From assembly GCA_036172665.1 (NCBI GenBank), contig JAYKNF010000018.1:434001-498000 (forward strand): DNA of 64,000 bases. Direction: 5' to 3'. The notes below the pieces were generated by a model. It was not told the origin of the DNA and ran no database searches. It worked only from the letters and a program-made list of their open reading frames with translations. Origin of the DNA: Prosopocoilus inquinatus (taxonomy: Eukaryota; Arthropoda; Insecta; Coleoptera; Lucanidae). The translations under genes and the position numbers were made by a program. Within the stretch, counting starts at the first letter, position 1. Each line of letters opens with the position of its first letter. Below are positions 48,848-62,820 of this stretch, piece by piece.

Positions 48848-51800
48848 ATGTTAGATAAGTAAGGATCGTTTAGATACATCACAGGAACAACGGTAATACG
48901 TGTTGTTTCATTTAAAACTATTTCCAGCTTCAGCTGCGTCCGAGAACTTCGTATCTCACATCAAAGTTACTGGAGTCCATCGAAACGCCAAATAACATGA
49001 TAGGTGAGTAAGGATCGATTAGATACATCACAGGAACAACGCTAATGCGTGTTGTTTTGTTTAAAACTATTTCCAGCTTCTGCTGCGTCCGAAAATTTCG
49101 TATCTCACATTAGAGTTACTGGAGTCCATCGAAATGTCAAATAACATAGTAGCTAAGTAAGGATCGATTAGATACATCACAGGAACAACGCTAATACGTG
49201 TTGTTTCGTTCAAAACTATTTCCAGCTTCTGCTGCGTCCAAAAACTTTGTATCTCACATCAGAGTTACTGGAGTCCATCCAAACGTCAAATAACATGATA
49301 GATGAGTAAGGATCGATTAGATACATCACAGGAACAACGCTAATACGTGTTGTTTCGTTTAAAACTATTTCCAGTTTCTGCTGCGTCCGAGAACTTCGTA
49401 TCTCACGTCAGGGTTACTGGAGTCCATCCAAACGTCAAATAACATGATAGATAAGTAAGGATCGATTAGATACATCACAGGAACAACGCTAATGCGTGTT
49501 GTTTCGTTAAAAACTATTTCCAGCTTCTGCTGCGTCCGAAAATTTCGTATCTCACATTAGAGTTACTGGAGTCCATCCAAACGTCAAATAACATAGTAGC
49601 TAAGTAAGGATCGATTAGATACATCACAGGAACAACGCTAATGCGTGTTGTTTCGTTTAAAACTATCTCCAGCTTCTGCTGCGTCCGAAAATTTCGTATC
49701 TCACATCAGAGTTACTGGAGTCCATCCAAACGTCAAATAACATGATAGATGAGTAAGGATCGATTAGATACATCACAGGAACAACGCTAATACGTGTTGT
49801 TTCGTTTAAAACTATTTCCAGCTTCTGCTGCGTCCGAGAACTTCGTATCTCACGTCAGGGTTACTGGAGTCCATCCAAACGTCAAATAACATGATATATG
49901 AGTAAGGATCGATTAGATACAGCACAGGAACAACGCTAATACGTGTTGTTTCGTTTAAAACTATTTCCAGCTCCTGCTGCGTCCAAAAACTTTGTATCTC
50001 ACATCAGACTTACTGGAGTCCATCCAAACATCAAATAACATGATAGATAAGTAAGGATCGATTAGATACATCACAGGAACAACACTAATGCGTGTTGTTT
50101 CGTTTAAAACTATTTCCATATTCTGCTGCGTCCGAAAATTTCGTATCTCACATCAGAGTTACTGGAGTCCATCCAAACGTCAAATAACATGATAGATGAG
50201 TAAGGATCGATTAGATACATCACAGGAACAACGCTAATACGTGTTGTTTCCTTCAAAACTATTTCCAGCTTCTGCTGCGTCCAAAAACTTTGTATCTCAC
50301 ATCAGAGTTACTGGAGTCCATCCAAACGTCAAATAACATGATAGACGAGTAAGGATCGATTAGATACATCACAGGAACAACGCTAATACGTGTTGTTTCG
50401 TTCAAAACTATTTCCAGCTTCTGCTGCGTCCAAAAACTTTGTATCTCACATCAGAGTTACTGGAGTCCATCTAAACGTCAAATAACATCATAGATGAGTA
50501 AGGATCGATTAGATACATCACAGGAACAACGCTAACACGTGTTGTTTCGTTTAAAACTATTTCCAGCTTCTGCTGCGTCCGAAAACGTCGTATCTCACAT
50601 CAGAGCTACTGGAGTCCATCGAAACGCCAAATAACATGATAGATGAGTAAGGATCGATTAGATACATCACAGGAACAACGCTAATACGTGTTGTTTCGTT
50701 CAAAACTATTTCCAGCTCCTGCTGCGTCCAAAAACTTTGTATCTCACATCAGACTTACTGGAGTCCATCCAAACGTCAAATAACATGTTAGATAAGTAAG
50801 GATCGTTTAGATACATCACAGGAACAACGCTAATACGTGTTGTTTCATTTAAAACTATTTCCAGCTTCAGCTGCGTCCGAGAACTTCGTATCTCACATCA
50901 AAGTTACTGGAGTCCATCGAAACGCCAAATAACATGATAGATGAGTAAGTATCGATTAGATACATCACAGGAACAACGCTAATACGTGTTGTTTCGTTCA
51001 AAACTATTTCCAGCTTCTGCTGCGTCCAAAAACTTTGTATCTCACATCAGAGTTACTGGAGTCCATCCAAACGTCAAATAACATGATAGATGAGTAAGGA
51101 TCGATTAGATACATCACAGGAACAACGCTAATACGTGTTGTTTCGTTTAAAATTATTTCCAGCTTCTGCTGCGTCCGAGAACTTCGTATATCACGTCAGG
51201 GTTACTGGAGTCCATCCAAACGTCAAATAACATGATAGATAAGTAAGGATCGATTAGATACATCACAGGAACAACGCTAATGCGTGTTGTTTCGTTTAAA
51301 ACTATTTCCAGCTTCTGCTGCGTCCGAAAATTTCGTATCTCACATTAGAGTTACTGGAGTCCATCGAAACGTCAAATAACATGATAGATGAGTAAGGATC
51401 GATTAGATACATCACAGGAACAACGCTAATACGTGTTGTTTCGTTTAAAACTATTTCCAGCTTCTGCTGCGTCCGAAAACGTCGTATCTCACATCAAAGT
51501 TACTGGAGTCCATCGAAACGCCAAATAACATGATAGGTGAGTAAGGATCGATTAGATACATCACAGGAACAACGCTAATGCGTGTTGTTTTGTTTAAAAC
51601 TATTTCCAGCTTCTGCTGCGTCCGAAAATTTCGTATCTCACATTAGAGTTACTGGAGTCCATCGAAATGTCAAATAACATAGTAGCTAAGTAAGGATCGA
51701 TTAGATACATCACAGGAACAACGCTAATACGTGTTGTTTCGTTCAAAACTATTTCCAGCTTCTGCTGCGTCCAAAAACTTTGTATCTCACATCAGAGTTA

Positions 51801-53934
51801 CTGGAGTCCATCCAAACGTCAAATAACATGATAGATGAGTAAGGATCGATTAGATACATCACAGGAACAACGCTAATACGTGTTGTTTCGTTTAAAACTA
51901 TTTCCAGTTTCTGCTGCGTCCGAGAACTTCGTATCTCACGTCAGGGTTACTGGAGTCCATCCAAACGTCAAATAACATGATAGATAAGTAAGGATCGATT
52001 AGATACATCACAGGAACAACGCTAATGCGTGTTGTTTCGTTAAAAACTATTTCCAGCTTCTGCTGCGTCCGAAAATTTCGTATCTCACATTAGAGTTACT
52101 GGAGTCCATCCAAACGTCAAATAACATAGTAGCTAAGTAAGGATCGATTAGATACATCACAGGAACAACGCTAATGCGTGTTGTTTCGTTTAAAACTATT
52201 TCCAGCTTCTGCTGCGTCCGAAAATTTCGTATCTCACATTAGAGTTACTGGAGTATATCGAAACGTCAAATAACATAGTAGCTAAGTAAGGATCGATTAG
52301 ATACATCACAGGAACAACGCTAATACGTGTTGTTTCGTTCAAAACTATTTCCAGCTTCTGCTGCGTCCAAAAACTTTGTATCTCACATCAGAGTTACTGG
52401 AGTCCATCCAAACGTCAAATAACATGATAGATGAGTAAGGATCGATTAGATACATCACAGGAACAACGCTAATACGTGTTGTTTCGTTTAAAACTATTTC
52501 CAGTTTCTGCTGCTTCCGAGAACTTCGTATCTCACGTCAGGGTTACTGGAGTCCATCCAAACGTCAAATAACATGATAGATAAGTAAGGATCGATTAGAT
52601 ACATCACAGGAACAACGCTAATGCGTGTTGTTTCGTTTAAAACTATTTCCAGCTTCTGCTGCGTCCGAAAATTTCGTTTCTCACATTAGAGTTACTGGAG
52701 TCCATCGAAACGTCAAATAACATGATAGATGAGTAAGGATCGATTAGATACATCACAGGAACAACGCTAATGCGTGTTGTTTCGTTTAAAACTATTTCCA
52801 GCTTCTGCTGCGTCCGAAAATTTCGTATCTCACATTAGAGTTACTGGAGTCCATCGAAACGTCAAATAACATGATAGATGAGTAAGGATCGATTAGATAC
52901 AGCACAGGAACTACGCTAATACGTGTTGTTTCGTTCAAAACTATTTCCAGCTTCTGCTGCGTCCGAAATCTTTGTGTCTCTCATCAGAGTTACTGGTGTC
53001 CATCGAAACGCCAAATAACATGATATATGAGTAAGGATCGATTAGATACATCACAGGAACAACGCTAATACGTGTTGTTTCATTTAAAACTATTTCCAGC
53101 TTCAGCTGCGTCCGAGAACTTCGTATCTCACATCAAAGTTACTGGAGTCCATCGAAACGCCAAATAACATGATAGGTGAGTAAGGATCGATTAGATACAT
53201 CACAGGAACAACGCTAATGCGTGTTGTTTCGTTTAAAACTATTTCCAGCTTCTGCTGCGTCCGAAAATTTCGTATCTCACATTAGAGTTACTGGAGTCCA
53301 TCGAAACGTCAAATAACATAGTAGCTAAGTAAGGATCGATTAGATACATCACAGGAACAACGCTAATGCGTGTTGTTTCGTTTAAAACTATTTCCAGCTT
53401 CTGCTGCGTCCGAAAATTTCGTATCTCACATTAGAGTTACTGGAGTCCATCGAAACATCAAATAACATAGTAGCTAAGTAAGGATCGATTAGATACATCA
53501 CAGGAACAACGCTAATGCGTGTTGTTTCGTTTAAAACTATTTCCAGCTTCTGCTGCGTCCGAAAATTTCGTGTCTCACATTAGAGTTACTGGAGTCCATC
53601 GAAACGTCAAATAACATGATAGACGAGTAAGGATCGATTAGATACATCACAGGAACAACGCTAATACGTGTTGTTTCGTTTAAAACTATTTCCAGCTTCT
53701 GCTGCGTCCGAAAACGTCGTATCTCACATCAGAGCTACTGGAGTCCATCGAAACGCCAAATAATATGATAGATGAGTAAGGACCGATTAGATACATCACA
53801 GGAACAACGCTAATACGTGTTGTTTCGTTTAAAACTATTTCCAGCTTCTGCTGCGTCCGAAAACGTCGTATCTCACATCAAAGTTACTGGAGTCCATCGA
53901 AACGCCAAATAACATGATATATGAGTAAGTATCG
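48848..53934 (+). repeat. Satellite patchwork with short re-used blocks
   Basis: About 34 monomers. Four monomers from 49018 recur at 51551 with a shift of 17 monomers (2533 bp), marked by TTTTGTTTAAAAC with GAAATGTC, CCAGTTTCTG and GTTAAAAAC. 50508-51699 repeats 26368-27559. 51253-52432 recurs at 62821-64000. Single oddities are CTATCTCCAGC near 49672, TTTCCATATTCTG near 50112, GAGTATATCG at 52251, TGCTTCCGAG near 52512 and GGTGTCCATCG near 52995. Nothing other than the satellite is present. Confidence 0.82.
53190..53338 (+). repeat. Satellite monomer type b (GAAAATTTCG / CATTAGAG / GTAGCTAAG)
   Basis: Type b carries GAAAATTTCG in the middle, CACATTAGAGTT after it, and usually ATAGTAGCTAAG at its end in place of ATGATAGATAAG. 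It normally opens with AATGCGTGTTG. Subforms include one with TGTTTTGTTT and GAAATGTC (for example 27411-27559), one with GTTAAAAAC (for example 12815-12963) and one with GAGTATATCG (52147 and 63715 monomers). Runs of two or three b-like monomers in a row are common, for example 12815-13260, which suggests local amplification of the type itself. Confidence 0.88.
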
Positions 53935-55275
53935 ATTAGATACATCACAGGAACAACGCTAATACGTGTTGTTTCGTTCAAAACTATTTCCAGCTTCTGC
54001 TGCGTCCAAAAACTTTGTATCTCACATCAGAGTTACTGGAGTCCATCCAAACGTCAAATAACATGATAGATGAGTAAGGATCGATTAGATACATCACAGG
54101 AACAACGCTAATACGTGTTGTTTCGTTTAAAATTATTTCCAGCTTCTGCTGTGTCCGAGAACTTCGTATATCACGTCAGGGTTACTGGAGTCCATCCAAA
54201 CGTCAAATAACATGATAGATCAGTAAGGATCGATTAGATACATCACAGGAACAACGCTAATGCGTGTTGTTTCGTTTAAAACTATTTCCAGCTCCTGCTG
54301 CTTCCGAAAATTTCGTATCTCACATTAGAGTTACTGGAGTCCATCGAAACGTCAAATAACATGATAGATGAGTAAGGATCGATTAGATACATCACAGGAA
54401 CTACGCTAATACGTGTTGTTTCGTTTAAAACTATTTCCAGCTTCTGCTGCGTCCGAAAACGTCGTATCTCACATCAGAGCTACTGGAGTCCATCGAAACG
54501 CCAAATAACATGATAGATGAGTAAGGATCGATTAGATACATCACAGGAACAACGCTAATACGTGTTGTTTCGTTCAAAACTATTTCCAGCTCCTGCTGCG
54601 TCCAAAAACTTTGTATCTCACATCAGACTTACTGGAGTCCATCCAAACGTCAAATAACATGTTAGATAAGTAAGGATCGTTTAGATACATCACAGGAACA
54701 ACGCTAATACGTGTTGTTTCATTTAAAACTATTTCCAGCTTCAGCTGCGTCCGAGAACTTCGTATCTCACATCAAAGTTACTGGAGTCCATCGAAACGCC
54801 AAATAACATGATAGGTGAGTAAGGATCGATTAGATACATCACAGGAACAACGCTAATGCGTGTTGTTTCGTTTAAAACTATTTCCAGCTTCTGCTGCGTC
54901 CGAAAATTTCGTATCTCACATTAGAGTTACTGGAGTCCATCGAAACGTCAAATAACATAGTAGCTAAGTAAGGATCGATTAGATACATCACAGGAACAAA
55001 GCTAATACGTGTTGTTTCGTTCAAAACTATTTCCAGCTTCTGCTGCGTCCAAAAACTTTTTATCTCACATCAGAGTTACTGGAGTCCATCCAAACGTCAA
55101 ATAACATGATAGATGAGTAAGGATCGATTAGATACATCACAGGAACAACGCTAATACGTGTTGTTTCGTTTAAAACTATTTCCAGTTTCTGCTGCGTCCG
55201 AGAACTTCGTATCTCACGTCAGGGTTACTGGAGTCCATCCAAACGTCAAATAACATGATAGATGAGTAAGGATCG
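53935..55275 (+). repeat. Nine-monomer core R, copy 1 (1341 bp)
   Basis: Order: f after GAGTAAGTATCG, a monomer with GCTGTGTCCGAG and GATCAGTAAGG, one with CTCCTGCTTCCG, type c, d-e dimer, b monomer, AACAAAGCTAATACG with ACTTTTTATC, and CCAGTTTCTG. The core recurs at 55872, 58405 and 61480. In this copy the last monomer ends GATGAG rather than GATAAG and the fourth has GGAACTACGC. Confidence 0.9.
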
Positions 55276-55871
55276 ATTAGATACATCACAGGAACAACGC
55301 TAATGCGTGTTGTTTCGTTTAAAACTATTTCCAGCTTCTGCTGCGTCCGAAAATTTCGTGTCTCACATTAGAGTTACTGGAGTCCATCGAAACGTCAAAT
55401 AACATGATAGACGAGTAAGGATCGATTAGATACATCACAGGAACAACGCTAATACGTGTTGTTTCGTTTAAAACTATTTCCAGCTTCTGCTGCGTCCGAA
55501 AACGTCGTATCTCACATCAGAGCTACTGGAGTCCATCGAAACGCCAAATAATATGATAGATGAGTAAGGATCGATTAGATACATCACAGGAACAACGCTA
55601 ATACGTGTTGTTTCGTTCAAAACTATTTCCAGCTCCTGCTGCGTCCAAAAACTTTGTATCTCACATCAGACTTACTGGAGTCCATCCAAACGTCAAATAA
55701 CATGTTAGATAAGTAAGGATCGTTTAGATACATCACAGGAACAACGCTAATACGTGTTGTTTCATTTAAAACTATTTCCAGCTTCAGCTGCGTCCGAGAA
55801 CTTCGTATCTCACATCAAAGTTACTGGAGTCCATCGAAACGCCAAATAACATGATAGATGAGTAAGTATCG

Positions 55872-57212
55872 ATTAGATACATCACAGGAACAACGCTAAT
55901 ACGTGTTGTTTCGTTCAAAACTATTTCCAGCTTCTGCTGCGTCCAAAAACTTTGTATCTCACATCAGAGTTACTGGAGTCCATCCAAACGTCAAATAACA
56001 TGATAGATGAGTAAGGATCGATTAGATACATCACAGGAACAACGCTAATACGTGTTGTTTCGTTTAAAATTATTTCCAGCTTCTGCTGTGTCCGAGAACT
56101 TCGTATATCACGTCAGGGTTACTGGAGTCCATCCAAACGTCAAATAACATGATAGATCAGTAAGGATCGATTAGATACATCACAGGAACAACGCTAATGC
56201 GTGTTGTTTCGTTTAAAACTATTTCCAGCTCCTGCTGCTTCCGAAAATTTCGTATCTCACATTAGAGTTACTGGAGTCCATCGAAACGTCAAATAACATG
56301 ATAGATGAGTAAGGATCGATTAGATACATCACAGGAACAACGCTAATACGTGTTGTTTCGTTTAAAACTATTTCCAGCTTCTGCTGCGTCCGAAAACGTC
56401 GTATCTCACATCAGAGCTACTGGAGTCCATCGAAACGCCAAATAACATGATAGATGAGTAAGGATCGATTAGATACATCACAGGAACAACGCTAATACGT
56501 GTTGTTTCGTTCAAAACTATTTCCAGCTCCTGCTGCGTCCAAAAACTTTGTATCTCACATCAGACTTACTGGAGTCCATCCAAACGTCAAATAACATGTT
56601 AGATAAGTAAGGATCGTTTAGATACATCACAGGAACAACGCTAATACGTGTTGTTTCATTTAAAACTATTTCCAGCTTCAGCTGCGTCCGAGAACTTCGT
56701 ATCTCACATCAAAGTTACTGGAGTCCATCGAAACGCCAAATAACATGATAGGTGAGTAAGGATCGATTAGATACATCACAGGAACAACGCTAATGCGTGT
56801 TGTTTCGTTTAAAACTATTTCCAGCTTCTGCTGCGTCCGAAAATTTCGTATCTCACATTAGAGTTACTGGAGTCCATCGAAACGTCAAATAACATAGTAG
56901 CTAAGTAAGGATCGATTAGATACATCACAGGAACAAAGCTAATACGTGTTGTTTCGTTCAAAACTATTTCCAGCTTCTGCTGCGTCCAAAAACTTTTTAT
57001 CTCACATCAGAGTAACTGGAGTCCATCCAAACGTCAAATAACATGATAGATGAGTAAGGATCGATTAGATACATCACAGGAACAACGCTAATACGTGTTG
57101 TTTCGTTTAAAACTATTTCCAGTTTCTGCTGCGTCCGAGAACTTCGTATCTCACGTCAGGGTTACTGGAGTCCATCCAAACGTCAAATAACATGATAGAT
57201 AAGTAAGGATCG
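55872..57212 (+). repeat. Nine-monomer core R, copy 2
   Basis: Shift of 1937 bp (13 monomers) from copy 1, checked at GAACAAAGC (55001 and 56938). A private change is CAGAGTAACTGG near 57010. It is followed by the AACGCCAATGCGTATTG monomer at 57213, shared with copy 3. Confidence 0.9.
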
Positions 57213-58404
57213 ATTAGATACATCACAGGAACAACGCCAATGCGTATTGTTTCGTTTAAAACTATTTCCAGCTTCTGCTGCGTCCGAAAATTTCGTTTCT
57301 CACATTAGAGTTACTGGAGTCCATCGAAACGTCAAATAACATGATAGATGAGTAAGGATCGATTAGATACATCACAGGAACAACGCTAATACGTGTTGTT
57401 TCGTTTAAAACTATTTCCAGCTTCTGCTGCGTCCGAAAACGTCGTATCTCACATCAAAGTTACTGGAGTCCATCGAAACGCCAAATAACATGATAGGTGA
57501 GTAAGGATCGATTAGATACATCACAGGAACAACGCTAATGCGTGTTGTTTTGTTTAAAACTATTTCCAGCTTCTGCTGCGTCCGAAAATTTCGTATCTCA
57601 CATTAGAGTTACTGGAGTCCATCGAAATGTCAAATAACATAGTAGCTAAGTAAGGATCGATTAGATACATCACAGGAACAACGCTAATACGTGTTGTTTC
57701 GTTCAAAACTATTTCCAGCTTCTGCTGCGTCCAAAAACTTTGTATCTCACATCAGAGTTACTGGAGTCCATCCAAACGTCAAATAACATGATAGATGAGT
57801 AAGTATCGATTAGATACATCACAGGAACAACGCTAATACGTGTTGTTTCGTTCAAAACTATTTCCAGCTTCTGCTGCGTCCAAAAACTTTTTATCTCACA
57901 TCAGAGTTACTGGAGTCCATCCAAACGTCAAATAACATGATAGATGAGTAAGGATCGATTAGATACATCACAGGAACAACGCTAATACGTGTTGTTTCGT
58001 TTAAAACTATTTCCAGCTTCTGCTGCGTCCGAAAACGTCGTATCTCACATCAGAGCTACTGGAGTCCATCGAAACGCCAAATAATATGATAGATGAGTGA
58101 GGATCGATTAGATACATCACAGGAACAACGCTAATACGTGTTGTTTCGTTCAAAACTATTTCCAGCTCCTGCTGCGTCCAAAAACTTTGTATCTCACATC
58201 AGACTTACTGGAGTCCATCCAAACGTCAAATAACATGTTAGATAAGTAAGGATCGTTTAGATACATCACAGGAACAACGCTAATACGTGTTGTTTCATTT
58301 AAAACTATTTCCAGCTTCAGCTGCGTCCGAGAACTTCGTATCTCACATCAAAGTTACTGGAGTCCATCGAAACGCCAAATAACATGATAGATGAGTAAGT
58401 ATCG

Positions 58405-59745
58405 ATTAGATACATCACAGGAACAACGCTAATACGTGTTGTTTCGTTCAAAACTATTTCCAGCTTCTGCTGCGTCCAAAAACTTTGTATCTCACATCAG
58501 AGTTACTGGAGTCCATCCAAACGTCAAATAACATGATAGATGAGTAAGGATCGATTAGATACATCACAGGAACAACGCTAATACGTGTTGTTTCGTTTAA
58601 AATTATTTCCAGCTTCTGCTGTGTCCGAGAACTTCGTATATCACGTCAGGGTTACTGGAGTCCATCCAAACGTCAAATAACATGATAGATCAGTAAGGAT
58701 CGATTAGATACATCACAGGAACAACGCTAATGCGTGTTGTTTCGTTTAAAACTATTTCCAGCTCCTGCTGCTTCCGAAAATTTCGTATCTCACATTAGAG
58801 TTACTGGAGTCCATCGAAACGTCAAATAACATGATAGATGAGTAAGGATCGATTAGATACATCACAGGAACAACGCTAATACGTGTTGTTTCGTTTAAAA
58901 CTATTTCCAGCTTCTGCTGCGTCCGAAAACGTCGTATCTCACATCAGAGCTACTGGAGTCCATCGAAACGCCAAATAACATGATAGATGAGTAAGGATCG
59001 ATTAGATACATCACAGGAACAACGCTAATACGTGTTGTTTCGTTCAAAACTATTTCCAGCTCCTGCTGCGTCCAAAAACTTTGTATCTCACATCAGACTT
59101 ACTGGAGTCCATCCAAACGTCAAATAACATGTTAGATAAGTAAGGATCGTTTAGATACATCACAGGAACAACGCTAATACGTGTTGTTTCATTTAAAACT
59201 ATTTCCAGCTTCAGCTGCGTCCGAGAATTTCGTATCTCACATCGAAGTTACTGGAGTCCATCGAAACGCCAAATAACATGATAGGTGAGTAAGGATCGAT
59301 TAGATACATCACAGGAACAACGCTAATGCGTGTTGTTTCGTTTAAAACTATTTCCAGCTTCTGCTGCGTCCGAAAATTTCGTATCTCACATTAGAGTTAC
59401 TGGAGTCCATCGAAACGTCAAATAACATAGTAGCTAAGTAAGGATCGATTAGATACATCACAGGAACAAAGCTAATACGTGTTGTTTCGTTCAAAACTAT
59501 TTCCAGCTTCTGCTGCGTCCAAAAACTTTTTATCTCACATCAGAGTTACTGGAGTCCATCCAAACGTCAAATAACATGATAGATGAGTAAGGATCGATTA
59601 GATACATCACAGGAACAACGCTAATACGTGTTGTTTCGTTTAAAACTATTTCCAGTTTCTGCTGCGTCCGAGAACTTCGTATCTCACGTCAGGGTTACTG
59701 GAGTCCATCCAAACGTCAAATAACATGATAGATAAGTAAGGATCG
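58405..59745 (+). repeat. Nine-monomer core R, copy 3
   Basis: Shift of 2533 bp (17 monomers) from copy 2. Private changes are GAGAATTTCG and CATCGAAGTT in the e monomer near 59224-59244; the second is shared with copy 4 near 62319. The AACGCCAATGCGTATTG monomer that follows is the one hit by the 54-bp deletion. Confidence 0.9.
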
Positions 59746-59989
59746 ATTAGATACATCACAGGAACAACGCCAATGCGTATTGTTTCGTTTAAAACTATTT
59801 CCAGCTTCTGCTGCGTCCGAAAATTTCGTTTCTCACATTAGAGTTACTGGAGTCCATCGAAACGCTAATACGTGTTGTTTCGTTGAAAACTATTTCCAGT
59901 TTCTGCTGCGTCCGAGAACTTCGTATCTCACGTCAGGGTTACTGGAGTCCATCCAAACGTCAAATAACATGATAGATAAGTAAGGATCG
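59746..59989 (+). repeat. Fused double monomer with 54-bp deletion (244 bp)
   Basis: Two monomers are joined after loss of 54 bp: the sequence passes directly from ATCGAAACG to CTAATACGTG. The join lies in AACG at 59861-59864. The same four bases flank both ends of the missing segment in intact copies (GAAACG before, ACAACG after), so deletion through 4-bp microhomology or replication slippage is the simplest explanation. It is the only event in the window that breaks the monomer phase by more than 2 bp, and it also places in one frame a short open stretch that would otherwise be interrupted. Confidence 0.93.
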
Positions 59990-61479
59990 ATTAGATACAT
60001 CACAGGAACAACGCTAATGCGTGTTGTTTCGTTAAAAACTATTTCCAGCTTCTGCTGCGTCCGAAAATTTCGTATCTCACATTAGAGTTACTGGAGTCCA
60101 TCCAAACGTCAAATAACATAGTAGCTAAGTAAGGATCGATTAGATACATCACAGGAACAACGCTAATGCGTGTTGTTTCGTTTAAAACTATTTCCAGCTT
60201 CTGCTGCGTCCGAAAATTTCGTATCTCACATTAGAGTTACTGGAGTCCATCGAAACGTCAAATAACATGATAGATGAGTAAGGATCGATTAGATACATCA
60301 CAGGAACAACGCTAATACGTGTTGTTTCGTTTAAAACTATTTCCAGCTTCTGCTGCGTCCGAAAACGTCGTATCTCACATCAGAGCTACTGGAGTCCATC
60401 GAAACGCCAAATAACATGATAGATGAGTAAGGATCGATTAGATACATCACAGGAACAACGCTAATAGGTGTTGTTTCGTTCAAAACTATTTCCAGCTCCT
60501 GCTGCGTCCAAAAACTTTGTATCTCACATCAGACTTACTGGAGTCCATCCAAACGTCAAATAACATGTTAGATAAGTAAGGATCGTTTAGATACATCACA
60601 GGAACAACGCTAATACGTGTTGTTTCATTTAAAACTATTTCCAGCTTCAGCTGCGTCCGAGAACTTCGTATCTCACATCAAAGTTACTGGAGTCCATCGA
60701 AACGCCAAATAACATGATAGGTGAGTAAGGATCGATTAGATACATCACAGGAACAACGCTAATGCGTGTTGTTTCGTTTAAAACTATTTCCAGCTTCTGC
60801 TGCGTCCGAAAATTTCGTATCTCACATTAGAGTTACTGGAGTCCATCGAAACGTCAAATAACATAGTAGCTAAGTAAGGATCGATTAGATACATCACAGG
60901 AACAAAGCTAATACGTGTTGTTTCGTTCAAAACTATTTCCAGCTTCTGCTGCGTCCAAAAACTTTTTATCTCACATCAGAGTTACTGGAGTCCATCCAAA
61001 CGTCAAATAACATGATAGATGAGTAAGGATCGATTAGATACATCACAGGAACAACGCTAATACGTGTTGTTTCGTTTAAAACTATTTCCAGCTTCTGCTG
61101 CGTCCGAAAACGTCGTATCTCACATCAGAGCTACTGGAGTCCATCGAAACGCCAAATAATATGATAGATGAGTGAGGATCGATTAGATACATCACAGGAA
61201 CAACGCTAATACGTGTTGTTTCGTTCAAAACTATTTCCAGCTCCTGCTGCGTCCAAAAACTTTGTATCTCACATCAGACTTACTGGAGTCCATCCAAACG
61301 TCAAATAACATGTTAGATAAGTAAGGATCGTTTAGATACATCACAGGAACAACGTTAATACGTGTTGTTTCATTTAAAACTATTTCCAGCTTCAGCTGCG
61401 TCCGAGAACTTCGTATCTCACATCAAAGTTACTGGAGTCCATCGAAACGCCAAATAACATGATAGATGAGTAAGTATCG

Positions 61480-62820
61480 ATTAGATACATCACAGGAACA
61501 ACGCTAATACGTGTTGTTTCGTTCAAAACTATTTCCAGCTTCTGCTGCGTCCAAAAACTTTGTATCTCACATCAGAGTTACTGGAGTCCATCCAAACGTC
61601 AAATAACATGATAGATGAGTAAGGATCGATTAGATACATCACAGGAACAACGCTAATACGTGTTGTTTCGTTTAAAATTATTTCCAGCTTCTGCTGTGTC
61701 CGAGAACTTCGTATATCACGTCAGGGTTACTGGAGTCCATCCAAACGTCAAATAACATGATAGATCAGTAAGGATCGATTAGATACATCACAGGAACAAC
61801 GCTAATGCGTGTTGTTTCGTTTAAAACTATTTCCAGCTCCTGCTGCTTCCGAAAATTTCGTATCTCACATTAGAGTTACTGGAGTCCATCGAAACGTCAA
61901 ATAACATGATAGATGAGTAAGGATCGATTAGATACATCACAGGAACAACGCTAATACGTGTTGTTTCGTTTAAAACTATTTCCAGCTTCTGCTGCGTCCG
62001 AAAACGTCGTATCTCACATCAGAGCTACTGGAGTCCATCGAAACGCCAAATAACATGATAGATGAGTAAGGATCGATTAGATACATCACAGGAACAACGC
62101 TAATACGTGTTGTTTCGTTCAAAACTATTTCCAGCTCCTGCTGCGTCCAAAAACTTTGTATCTCACATCAGACTTACTGGAGTCCATCCAAACGTCAAAT
62201 AACATGTTAGATAAGTAAGGATCGTTTAGATACATCACAGGAACAACGCTAATACGTGTTGTTTCATTTAAAACTATTTCCAGCTTCAGCTGCGTCCGAG
62301 AACTTCGTATCTCACATCGAAGTTACTGGAGTCCATCGAAACGCCAAATAACATGATAGGTGAGTAAGGATCGATTAGATACATCACAGGAACAACGCTA
62401 ATGCGTGTTGTTTCGTTTAAAACTATTTCCAGCTTCTGCTGCGTCCGAAAATTTCGTATCTCACATTAGAGTTACTGGAGTCCATCGAAACGTCAAATAA
62501 CATAGTAGCTAAGTAAGGATCGATTAGATACATCACAGGAACAAAGCTAATACGTGTTGTTTCGTTCAAAACTATTTCCAGCTTCTGCTGCGTCCAAAAA
62601 CTTTTTATCTCACATCAGAGTTACTGGAGTCCATCCAAACGTCAAATAACATGATAGATGAGTAAGGATCGATTAGATACATCACAGGAACAACGCTAAT
62701 ACGTGTTGTTTCGTTTAAAACTATTTCCAGTTTCTGCTGCGTCCGAGAACTTCGTATCTCACGTCAGGGTTACTGGAGTCCATCCAAACGTCAAATAACA
62801 TGATAGATAAGTAAGGATCG
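61480..62820 (+). repeat. Nine-monomer core R, copy 4
   Basis: Distance from copy 3 is 3075 bp, which is 21 x 149 less the 54-bp deletion. Part of the core (c, d, e, b, AACAAAGC monomers, about 60290-61020) also appears a fifth time between copies 3 and 4, at a spacing of 11 monomers (1639 bp) before the equivalent part of copy 4. Confidence 0.89.

Noticed and set aside
59780..59983. Open frame of 67 codons on the plus strand
   Set aside because: It starts at TTG and exists only because the 54-bp deletion at 59861-59864 joins two frames. No conserved domain, no copies elsewhere.
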